From the NCBI GenBank assembly GCA_900708905.1, contig CAADRB010000043.1:698514-762513 (forward strand): a DNA stretch of 64,000 bases, read 5' to 3'. The stretch comes from Hymenolepis diminuta. Taxonomy: Eukaryota; Platyhelminthes; Cestoda; Cyclophyllidea; Hymenolepididae. Shown in pieces: positions 53,201 through 62,055 of the stretch. Both the position numbers and the translations under genes were made by a program. A model generated the notes under the pieces. The model was not told the DNA's origin. It searched no databases and worked only from the letters and a program-made list of their open reading frames with translations. Each line of letters opens with the position of its first letter. The first letter of the stretch is position 1.

Positions 53201-56200
53201 TTTCTTTGCTCATCCCCTTAAAATACTACAAAGGAACCCACTTAATAAATGCGAAAGATACATTAATTGTAGAGATAGGTTTTACGTTATTTTTATGTAG
53301 ATTACGGGACAGAAATTATGTATATAGTCCATTTCGTGAAACATTAGGATGTCTTAATGGACCTCTTAATAGGAGGAAAAAATGTTTTGAAAAATATTTG
53401 GTTTTATTTCTGAGATCAATGTGGGTGACTAAACTTAACAAACAAGCGAAAATATTGTGTTATATATGTGTTTATTTTTAGTGGTAAATTTAAATATGAA
53501 ACGAAGAACTTAAAATATATGGAATGACGATTAAAAAGACTTACATTTTCCTCAAATCTACCTACATTTTTATAGCATAATTAACATACTTAAATGTATT
53601 TGCTTGATACATTTGACCGAAACATCACTGATTAAAATTCCTGACAAAATCGAAATCTATACAAGAAGATGCCTACCCTTTCACTGTACAGAAATCGAAG
53701 GAAAGAAGATTTTGTCCTTAAAAAGTAAAGATATCTCAGAAGCTCGAGTTGTGATTGGTGTCTTTTCGTTCTTTAGAATTTCAGGATACTTGAGGAGTTA
53801 ATTTCGGTTGGATATTAGTTTTCAAGGCGATTGGGGAATAAGAATGACTTTAGATACCAGGTAATGCTTGGTAGGATTTGAAATTACACAAGTTGAAGCA
53901 TTAGTTGGAAGGAAAAACATTCGTTTTAGTTGCTGCAAAGCTTTAAAATGGCGTGTAACATTTCGGTTATGTGTTTATAAAGATGGATACTTCTAATTGA
54001 ACAAACTCCTAATTGAGTTGAGTTCCGAAATTTAACCCAAGTAACTGCTTTCATGAATTTTCTTAATATGTACGTGGCTAGAACGTTATTACTATTGCCC
54101 TCACTATTCCAAATAAATTTTACCTATGCGGAGCAACTGTGATCAGTTAACAGAAAATCCACCAAATGATAAGGAGGAGGGATTCAAAAGGATGCTTAGA
54201 GTCTTATTTTATTTGACTTCTGGATTTGGGTTACTCACTATTCACTTAATAGGTAGTTCATGTTCCAAGATTCAAATTTCATTAATCGTCCCCTTGATTG
54301 CAACAAATGCTTGTGTACGAAGTCGGTCTTGCCACCTCAATTTACTTTTTCCAATGACTGAGAAAGCAAATTGATCTTACATGATATTTAGCATCTTACG
54401 GTTTTAATGTAGCAGAGATGGGATAGCTACAAATGAACTAACTTATGGTTAATTAAATTCTTAAAAGGGCTATTGAGGTCTAGCCGAAGGACTTTCATTT
54501 GTATGCATTTAAATACTTTATTTTCCATATTCAAAATATTATGACGGTGAAGAGATCAGTTGTGGAAAAGATTTCTACATTGTAGCTATTGATGAATTTT
54601 GAAAAGAATTTAGTTAATGTCCAAACATAAAAATCATGACTCGCATCATATGGGCATGGATAGAAAAAGGTAAAATTGATAAATCTCAATTCAAAACTTC
54701 AAAGTCTAAAATCTGTGTATCGTCTATAAAGTTTTATTAATAAATAAACTTACATTTGTAAAAAGGTTCTATTTTTGTATCTGTTTGATTGCCACCTTTC
54801 ACACTGTTGAAGAGGTGCTATGCTAATAAAAATTTTCGCATGCCCTATTTTCCATGTGGAATGCCTCAATACTTCAGTCAATATAAACAAAATACCTACA
54901 GTATGCAGGTTCTCCCAGCATCATTATCCTATTGGAAGCTTACAGGAATTTATAAATGCCAGATTATGCATGTCAAGATTTATTGACTTTTAAGTTTTTA
55001 TTTTACTGATGAGATTATTCCCTGAATAATTCCCTAGTTAAAGTTCAATTATTCAAGAAAGAATAAGTGTTCTATTCTTTTCCGATCCAATCAGGCTCAT
55101 ATTTAAATGGAATTCTTATTAAAATTAGTGGTACCCCATATTTAATGTCCTTATTACTGTTATTAGTTATCGTTAGTGAATATCTACAAATATTTAGTGA
55201 AAGAATAATAAAAAAGGATTAACTCGCATAACTTTTACCCATCTGAGTTCAATTTTAAATAGAACTTTTAACATACTATTTTCTTAACCGCTCTTAATAG
55301 TTTATCTTAACGATTATCCACAAATATTCAGTGAATCCCATTCATAACAGTATGGCCATGGTAATAAGAATGGGAAGTTAAACTTATTCGTTGATTAAAT
55401 TACCTCCTTGTGTAAAGCTATTATCGATGTGAGGGCGGTTAATGGTCATATACACAGGACCCCGCCTATTTATCGCAGCAACTGCGAAGCTGTATTTTAT
55501 GCCTTTATGCAAATCATTGCGAAATTATACCATGATTTCCAAATGTGTTTGAATTAATTCAGCTCCCTCCTCCAGTACTGGCATAATATAAAACCGACGA
55601 TAATTAAGGCGGGTAAATAGTCAACTCATATTTTTCAAAGAGAATATCACCTACGCATCTGATTTCGTCCCTAACTTTTCTTCTAATTTCTATCGCTCCT
55701 CTGGTATATTGGCAGAGGTCTTGGAAGAGCGAGCGTGGACCATGAAGGGTGGAGTGGTCTGTAAGTGAAGGTAGCAGTGATGGTGAAGTTAAGGCAGCGT
55801 AGGTTGTGTCTCAGTGATATTGTGAGGTGTTTGTCTATGTTTACAAATAGATATAAAATAAACGGATGGGTCTTAGGGCACTACGAGAGTGGTTTGCGGA
55901 TGATACAAACCACTTGTAGATCACAATTAAGAATAAAAATCCTAAATGAATCCTTCATCTTAAGCCAGGATGTTTCAAGGCCAAAGTAGAGGCTCACATC
56001 AGACGACTGAAACTCAAATAAGCAAAATCTTTGAAGTGAATCCTTCACATTAAACAAAGTAGCTCTGGAATCATACCTAAAGAGCCTATCAGAAAATAAA
56101 TTTAAGATGTGGATAAAAATCTCAAGTGGAAAAAAGTTCAATATATTTTATCAATGCAAGTTTAATTATTCTAATCGTTTACAGGTTTCATAAAAAATGT

Positions 56201-56814
56201 GGGTGCAAAGTGGAAGCTAAATATTACTTTGACTAATGTCTTTCGAAGGTTGTTCTTTTGTATTTCTTCGGATTGATCTTAAAAAACCGCATTTTCGAAC
56301 GATATTTTTCATTTTCATCAAATTTTAGGAAAAATTAGTCTCCGATGGAGTTTAGTTTCTTACCAGAACGGCTCCAGAATACTTTGCCTGTGCCCAAGTC
56401 AAGTAGTGTGAACACTTACTTTAATGGACTTTGGAAATGATAAACGTTTATACCTATCATAAAAGCCGTATAACTGTTTTCACTCCTGCCTTTGAAACTA
56501 TTTGAACTTGTTCAACATTATTCAGCTACTTATTTTGCTCTGTTATCTATACTTGTAGGGCGTTTCTATTTATAATTTTAGTTAACTCGGGCTTCGGAAT
56601 TGTCTTCGCCATGTTGACAAAGCTTCCTGTGGACAGTGAAAATGTCATTCGACATGTTCGACTCTCTTGTTCAAACTGCCAACGTCGAATGCATGCCTGT
56701 TTAAAAGATAGTGACGGTTCGACATCGGAACCATCTTCTCTTTTCATTTGCCTCACTCCTGACTGTCCACTCTCGGGACAACGTTTTGACCCTCTGGATT
56801 TGGAACACGTCATT
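32204..56814 (+). CDS. MEIOB: MEIOB, meiosis-specific OB-fold ssDNA-binding protein (3' end not found)
   Basis: RPA1-like single-strand DNA binder that acts with SPATA22 in meiotic double-strand break repair; nuclear, germline. Exons: 32204-32468, 32503-32672, 33065-33463, 46068-46313, 52993-53059 and 56582-56814. All are GT-AG with continuous phase: 460 codons so far. Exon 1-2 OB fold: KVNLLGIVLHKSSIKRVD, FSFVLRDNLHSWINVNYWGS, then GDVVLVLQGQTK and NFTILLNENRS. Exon 3 OB fold: EITLIDETCGHFPMILWNED. Exon 4: VVNCPVRYDSFRRGVVAV and ITSPSCEEAIRLAQYAKY. Exon 5 is only 67 nt: HVSLSGIHTVRTIADILKGK. Exon 6 has NSGFGIVFAMLTKLP, then a zinc-ribbon-like C412-x2-C415 and C439-x4-C444. The C-terminal OB strand exon(s) after 56814 were not identified and may lie beyond 64000. 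Introns are 34 nt, 392 nt, 12.6 kb, 6.7 kb and 3.5 kb. Start at ATG 32204 behind a TATA box. Confidence 0.9.
32469..32502 (+). other. 34-nt micro-intron in MEIOB
   Basis: GTAAAT...GCTTAAG. Splicing joins FSLG to DVVLVLQGQ in phase 1, as in the MEIOB family. Without splicing, the frame stops at 32504-32506. Confidence 0.88.
34136..34372 (+). repeat. Left LTR-like arm
   Basis: Shares CCTACCGACTC-TAACTATT, TATCAAACAAAGAC, ATCAGACATCC, CAAAATACCA-TTTC and a CTCTC-rich end with the reverse complement of 34910-35133; divergence is moderate. Confidence 0.75.
34463..34885 (+). pseudogene. Gypsy gag and protease remnants
   Basis: Gag-like FWTSNPQGWFAHSESYFRWR (from 34466) matches the FWxxxPxxWFAxxExxF block of Gypsy Gag. 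A second frame gives EFQTLMQQLHVGEC and FFRQVCPHRLSPLIQQ, like the LxxLLxxxxLG and LFLQRLP blocks. At 34817-34885 HILFISDPKSKLRFKTDT resembles the N-terminal half of a retropepsin up to its active-site DTG, here DTV. Frameshifts and stops separate the blocks. The frames at 34558-34794 and 34680-34874 belong to this remnant. Confidence 0.65.
34910..35133 (-). repeat. Right LTR-like arm, inverted
   Basis: The minus strand reads TGTACTACG... then CGACTCCTAACTATTTATCA, matching the left arm over about 220 bp with small indels. Confidence 0.75.
35648..35684. repeat. Imperfect purine/pyrimidine hairpin
   Basis: GAGAGGGGAGATGAAC, loop TTTT, then GTTCACCTCTCCCTCTC: a stem of about 16 bp with one mismatch and one bulge. 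It lies 0.5 kb right of the inverted LTR arm. Confidence 0.45.
36098..36262. repeat. Dispersed repeat family 2, copy 1
   Basis: Shares ACTTGAGAAGTTAATTTCGG and AGATTAGTTTCCAAGGTGAT, plus an upstream GAAGGAGAGGAGAAAAT block, with 53690-53850. Both copies are in introns of MEIOB. Confidence 0.6.
36764..37074 (-). repeat. Candidate LTR of a minus-strand Gypsy remnant
   Basis: On the minus strand AAATGGGAGG (polypurine-tract-like, 37084-37075) is followed by TGTCAAGTCG. It contains TATAAATAGCC and ends about 310 bp later, just before TTGGTGATCCCGC (36763-36751), which looks like a primer-binding site. Boundaries are inferred without a second copy in the window. Confidence 0.35.
37120..37305 (-). 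pseudogene. Gypsy integrase C-terminal remnant
   Basis: The minus frame reads VFVNFWTAVHPRLDRKSPME, stop, IMEKSRPKLRQSFEYSL. This resembles the FLxxYRxTPHxxxxxSPAExxxGRxxRxxLD block at the end of Gypsy integrases. One in-frame TAA interrupts it. It sits upstream of the candidate polypurine tract and LTR. The plus-strand frame at 37188-37418 is its shadow. Confidence 0.5.
39407..39427. repeat. Short perfect hairpin
   Basis: CCTGTGG, 7-nt loop, CCACAGG. In MEIOB intron 3; significance unknown. Confidence 0.4.
41620..41785 (-). repeat. SINE-like repeat copy in MEIOB intron 3
   Basis: Plus strand: GGGGAAGTGTTCACAGCACT, then TGCAATAAACTCACATTCTA, CATTGATCTCTTGACGTCTG and GGCAGACGAGCATGTTGACC. 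Minus reading opens TGGCACAGTGGTCAACATG, A-box-like, and then GTCAAGAGATCAATG near the B-box position. It has lost about 50 bp of the body present at 43780-43970. Confidence 0.75.
42361..42380. repeat. AAT-rich simple repeat
   Basis: Short AATAATAACAATAATAAT run. Confidence 0.7.
43780..43970 (-). repeat. SINE-like repeat copy in MEIOB intron 3 (best preserved)
   Basis: Plus strand: ATTGTCCTGGAGCCGCTCTT, ACGAAAAGCTCACATTCTG, TTAATCAGAATTAACCACAC, GGGCATTGATCTCTTGACTT and GAGCATTAACTACTACATCA. On the minus strand TGATGTAGTAGTTAATGC is A-box-like and GAGATCAATGCCC resembles a tRNA B-box. Confidence 0.75.
45617..45913 (-). CDS. Possible terminal exon of an unidentified gene nested in MEIOB intron 3
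   Basis: Opens after an acceptor-like AG at 45915-45914 and runs 98 codons to a stop. Starts FEEINRQLKEFFLIFNGLSL and continues VCELKYVKTVYEKNILRKWK. Ends with a strongly charged tail including SPQRRRMVIVRKKSDSVELE. Length in an AT-rich region, residue make-up and the acceptor suggest coding sequence. I recognise no family, and I found no convincing upstream exon. It could be chance. Confidence 0.35.
   Translation of the reverse strand, partial: FEEINRQLKEFFLIFNGLSLNLSLESVCELKYVKTVYEKNILRKWKNQVWGFLMLDRNESKGIELNDEGLSQSPQRRRMVIVRKKSDSVELEENNVII
46314..52992 (+). other. MEIOB intron 4 (6.7 kb)
   Basis: Donor GTAAGT, acceptor TTTCCTAG. Contains a double hairpin at 50062-50098. Open frames here have no supporting motif. 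Confidence 0.7.
50062..50098. repeat. Two adjacent short perfect hairpins
   Basis: ATGACG (50062-50067) pairs with CGTCAT (50076-50081). CCGTGAC (50083-50089) pairs with GTCACGG (50092-50098) across a 2-nt spacer, so the latter is nearly palindromic. Confidence 0.45.
53060..56581 (+). other. MEIOB intron 5 (3.5 kb)
   Basis: Donor GTAAGC, acceptor AATTTTAG. Apart from repeat family 2 copy 2, nothing is recognisable. Confidence 0.7.
53690..53850. repeat. Dispersed repeat family 2, copy 2
   Basis: Contains ACTTGAGGAGTTAATTTCGG and ATTAGTTTTCAAGGCGATTG, matching copy 1 at 36098-36262 in the same orientation. Lies in MEIOB intron 5. Confidence 0.6.
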
Positions 56815-59800
56815 GTAAGTTATTGTTGCTATCTTTGAAGTGTGAAAGTAAGAAAGGATATTGTGAATGAAGGCGTTTAAAATAATTTAACAGACTTTTT
56901 ACTGCTTAATCTTGAAAGAAAATATTGAAATATCTATGTGTACCTTAATATTTGCTGACATGATTGACTAAAAATATAATTTTTATTTGTTACAAGGTGT
57001 CTAAACTTGGGAAATAGTAAAATAGATGTTGAGCGGGAATTCAAGTAGTAGTTAGGGCATAATTTTAACTTTGAGTACCGTTCACCAAACCGTATACGAA
57101 TACAAAAAATTCGTGAGTTGATCTATAAGTTTCTGGGTAAATATGGTCCTTTTAATAGTCAAAAGCAGTTAGTTGATGCATGTTAGTAACTCACTTTTAG
57201 ATCATGAAATAATATTGTACCAGATTATGCGGAGCAATGGACAACCTGAAAATATTTACTTAGCTGTCAACCATAATACTCTGTTGACAGTGGGTTAAAT
57301 AGGGTTTTGAATATCTTTTGTTTTCCGGTTATAAGTAAGCGAGGCTCCCTGACACAGTCCAAACTACTGGATTGATGTGACAGTAGTTTTACAGATACCT
57401 TGTTTTCATTATCAAAGAATATCCTGTGTTCTCTCCCCTCCCCCAACTCCTGGTTTTTACATTTCATCTGCATATCTTTTGTTTTACTCTTAATCTCTTT
57501 CCTTCTTTCTCTTTTTAATGTTAACAGAATTCTGTTTTATTACTTAACTTTATATCTTCTGATTCTTTAGGTTATTGTCAACCAGAAGTTTTTATCCTTC
57601 TTTATACTAAGTCTCTGCCTATAGTGTTCGATATCAGCTACAGTGAGTGAGTAGTGCTTTCAGGTGTGTCCATGCCTTTCAAATCTTAAAAGTTCGAAGC
57701 ATTCACTTTCTAGTTATTTAAGGCACCAAAATAAGTTAGTTATAAGGGGGTTCTAATATACGATAAAGTTTTTCAGAAGTTTTTAAGAAAAATTAAGATT
57801 AAGTATTTAAGGAAATTTAATTTCCATTAATATTCGAAAGATATGAATTTCAAGTTATTTGCTTGCATATCTAATAACCAAGCAATTTAAATAATAACTT
57901 AATTTGTTTCGCTTTATTTTAATGATAATTATTATCAAAGCCCGATTGTACACGATTATTTGAAGAGAATTTCGAGGTGTCACATTGCTGTATTTAGTTT
58001 ATTATTTTACATAAATACTTCATTTAGATTTTCTTGAAGATGCTCTTCTATTCAAAAGGAAACTGCAATTCTACAATAATATTAATTTGAAAGAGTTGGT
58101 AAATGAGTAAACTTTTTCTCGAGAGGAGATTTGCATTTTAACAATTTTTCTGCCATTCTTTTTTGACAGACCTTGTATGAAATATTTCATACTTTGTGCT
58201 GTCTAATGCCATTAAATATGCAATAACGGTATGCGTTGGATCTTAACAGAAAACCTCGGACTTGGTACTGTTTCTAATAGTATTATACTGATTGAAAGCG
58301 AACCCTTCTAAAGGACGTAGGTATGCGAGATTTCGGCCCAGTTAACTGATCAAAAAAGTATTGCATCATATTTATTTAAAATATTCCATCACATCTGGCA
58401 TACTGTGTATCGTCGACTTTACTCGGTCCTCGAGAGCCTAGCATTCTTGATCTCTCCTTTTGATCGCAACGCCATCTAACATAACACCTGTTGCAATATT
58501 TCTCCTCAAAATTGGTAAGCGCGTAAGAAGTTTTAACTAAAGAAGCTAAATTGCTTTAGTGAATTCACTTTTATTCCTAAATAAAATTAAAATAACTGTA
58601 ATTCGAAGAACTATTTAGGTCCATAACTATTAAATTTCACTTAAATTAAATGTCATGCACAGCATATGAAGACGGATGAACTACTAATTCTGCAGTACAT
58701 GTATAATTGATTTATCAGGTACAATATAAACAACAACTTGCCCTTGCAAATCAGATTTCCATAAATCGCGGACCAAAATGCTTAACTGTTTCACAAGTCT
58801 AAATGCATTTCTGAAAAAATCTAGTGAAACTTTTATTCAAAAAATCATCAAATGCAAAAGTCACAAAATTTTTTATTAGTAAATAACAACCAATTTCTAA
58901 ATGTTATTGAACTCTTCTCCGATGAAGAAAAGTTAATATCATTTTGTTATTATTTTCGAAACATTTTCCCTTACGTGTGTGATATCTGTCAACTTCAAAT
59001 TAAAAAAAACATGCGTGTTGCATAACTCAAAAGAATTAAAATAATCACATAAAGCAGTCGACAATTTTCCGTTGAGCAGAAAAAATGCTTTCAATGTTAC
59101 TGAACTTCTTCTGAATAGTGATTTCCCATCAATCCAGCCTACCGTTAACACCTAAAGTGATTACAGCCTTCTTGAAGGATATATTTTCTTCGCGTGTCTC
59201 ACAAGCTCTCTCAGACAAACATGTTGACTCGTGATTGTCCTTTCCTGTCAGATTATGATTTTTCATTGTTTGTAAATAGCTGAAGAAAGAATGGAACTCA
59301 AATATATCAGAAGTTTCAAATCGCTACTATGTCTAATCGCTTATTTGAGTCACTCATTAATATCCGCTGGCTTTTCTTCCACACTGAGAATAGATAATCA
59401 AAAAAAGGTAGAATATGATTTAGAGTTAAATAATACAGCCATTCTGATTGGCTGGTAAGATAAAAATCAAAGGCAGTTCCGTTTCGTCATGGTTTTCCCC
59501 CTACATACCACCTAATGGTTTCTCATTCTACTCAACTTAAAGTATCATGATTTGGCCTCTGATTTACAACCCAGTTTTCACTCACTTTGTGCCAACACTT
59601 ACTACCTGCTCTTCTAATTTCTATTTCTTCTTGATTCTTTCATTTCCTCTCATTTCATGCTGGTGTTCTGTATATCCGAAATTTCACTCAAAATGTGGTC
59701 TTTTGATATGGAAAAGACAATTATCACGCTTCTACAACTGGTTCTTCTTATTGAACATAGTGTTAATTTATTTTTTTGTCAATCCTATGTCCAGAATATA

Positions 59801-60017
59801 TGGATTTAAAAAAACATGAGTTTTCGGATCATTAATGGGAAAAACCTTTTTCCGGTCTATCAACACTTCTTCCCGCCAAAATCATAGACAGTGTTAGCTA
59901 TTATACCCAACGCATGTTTTCATAAGTCACTGTGTCATGAACACCTTCGCATTACTTTGCATTAATTCCTTACTACAGTGCTTTCTTCATAACCCTTCAG
60001 CTTACTCAATCATTCCG

Positions 60018-60045
60018 CCATAGACCACTGAATGTTGGTCTATGG
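60018..60045. repeat. 10-bp perfect hairpin
   Basis: CCATAGACCA, 8-nt loop, TGGTCTATGG. The longest perfect stem I noticed outside transposon ends. Confidence 0.6.
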
Positions 60046-60489
60046 TTGAATTTTCAGTACAGTTGGTCAGTAGCCTTGGTCTTGGCTTCTCTTTCACCAG
60101 CTGTTGCGATATGTACTACCACAGGCTACAAATGGCATACATCATTCAGGGTCATTTTTGAATGTCAATTGCCAGTTATGGTGGGAGCTAGAAATGGACG
60201 TATGTATGAAATGCGCCTAGTCGCCGGCTTTTCCCTTGCAGCTTACACTTTTCCCCTCGGAGCGATCATTGACCAACAACCATACACCTGGTAGTACACC
60301 ATGAGTGGTGCTAGTCGTGATATTTGGAATGAAAATTGTATTGGAATATTTGACTTTTAAAAGTCAATTACTTCACCTCTTTTAGCAGTTACAAAGTGAA
60401 AAGAACGAGGTTCGTACGTTGTCCGGAAATATTATTTTGATATTCTATTTTATTTTTTCATGGTTTAAAAAGTCTTACCTAAATCCCCT

Positions 60490-60700
60490 AAATGGAAGTG
60501 TCAACAGCTCTTGACTTTGGGAGCGAGATGTCATCCTGGAGACTCTCCGATGAGAAGCTCGCATTTTACCACCCCTATCATTAATCACACCTAACAGATG
60601 CAGTTGACCGACCTCATCATTAGGCATTTCGTCGATAGGTGTCGATCTCGTGACCCCTGACTTGACAGATATGCATTTTGACCACCCTCTTCCCCCTTAA
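60490..60700 (-). repeat. SINE-like repeat copy
   Basis: Plus strand: GGAAGTGTCAACAGCTCTTG, GATGAGAAGCTCGCATTTTA, CTATCATTAATCACACC and GTCGATCTCGTGACCCCTGA. Its minus strand keeps the best B-box of the family, GAGATCGACACC, after GGGTCAC. Confidence 0.75.
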
Positions 60701-61964
60701 GGTTTTTAAAACATCTCTCTTAAGTGACTACTTTCTGTATTCAGTTAACTAAACTTGCATTTGGATAATTTGGTTATCATTTTCAATCGTTACCTCGATT
60801 ACTATGTCTTCAGCTAATAACCGAAATATGAAGTCCATCCCAGAGACTCCACCATATTACCCTGTATATTATTAGAATGAGAAAATAATAGTCACATGTA
60901 TTCCGTACATATTTTCCAGAAAGGATTGCGGTCATGAGCTATATTTATTTAGTCTATTTGGCATTTGGGCTGACAGATAAGGAGTTGGAATAAGATTCGA
61001 TATTTCGTAAGTTAATATTAACACTTAATTTCCGCTAATAACTATTTAATAATTGGCCAAAAGTTTGCATTTCGGTGTCCGTAATTCTCATGTCTCAGTT
61101 ATGTAAATTACCAGAAATTCTATAAATTATACCATGACGCAGGCGTAGTTAATAAGAGTTTACAATGGGTCTTACGATGCTTTGAGTCTTTTGCATCCTC
61201 ACACTTTAAACTAATTAATGTAATTTTGCAATATTATTTAGGATTGGAAAGAGGTACGCTGAAATCCTCCTGTACTTGCATATTTTGTTATCTGATTAAC
61301 GGTAAATTAAAATTAGATAGTGTTAAGCTTATACTGTTCGACGAAAATGATTATAAGTTTATCAAGTAGCTGTTCAGTTGTCATTTAGTTATCAAAATAA
61401 AATATAGTCAACAATATCGATTACTATTCCAATTCATCGTAAACAGCACCTGACCTCTTCAATTGATATCGTCTGGTTGTATAGTTTAATAGCCAACCTA
61501 TTCAGACTAACGTTCTAAATCCACCACGTATTAGGCCAAGCATTCCTAACTGGCAAATTATTTTTATTAAATGTTAGATTAGTATATTAACAGTGTACGA
61601 TATTGATCAAGGGTTTAATCAATCAATTTACCATTTCTATACGTAGTCAAACTACTTCACCTTCTGAATAAACATATTCAGTTTCCCTTTCCTTCATCTC
61701 TATTTAGCTAATGGCTTTAAGATAGATCTTAGCCATCCCAGATGTTCGATTGGTGGCTGCTGACCTTTTTGTTAACATACGTAAACACTAAGCCAATGCT
61801 GCTATAAAATATAAGGTTTGTTTATCTATCAGTCGAACTCCTTCCCAAAAGATGTGACTTATTCTAAACAATACCATTGATTTGAGCCGAATTAGGAAAT
61901 CTTCTCCCAATGTTCATCGTGGGTATTATAACGGTACCTTCCTTCTTATTCCCTTTATTAGTCC

Positions 61965-62055
61965 CATTTTACCAGTGCGGTCTCCTTTCACTGGGTGTGT
62001 ACCGATAGTCATCGAACCAGTGATCTCTGGCTTCGTAGACGAGCTGCGATGTGGG
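61965..62055 (-). repeat. Possible further SINE-like copy, strongly diverged
   Basis: TGTGTACCGATAGTCATCGA, then AGTGATCTCTGGCTTCGTAG and ACGAGCTGCG recall the TGTACCRA-GATCTCT-GACGAGC order of the family. The open frame 61882-62181 covers it. Confidence 0.35.

Noticed and set aside
60046..60294. 82-codon frame as the last MEIOB exon
   Set aside because: It follows a TTTTCAG and is in phase, but its peptide lacks the expected OB strand and DHTG-like motif.
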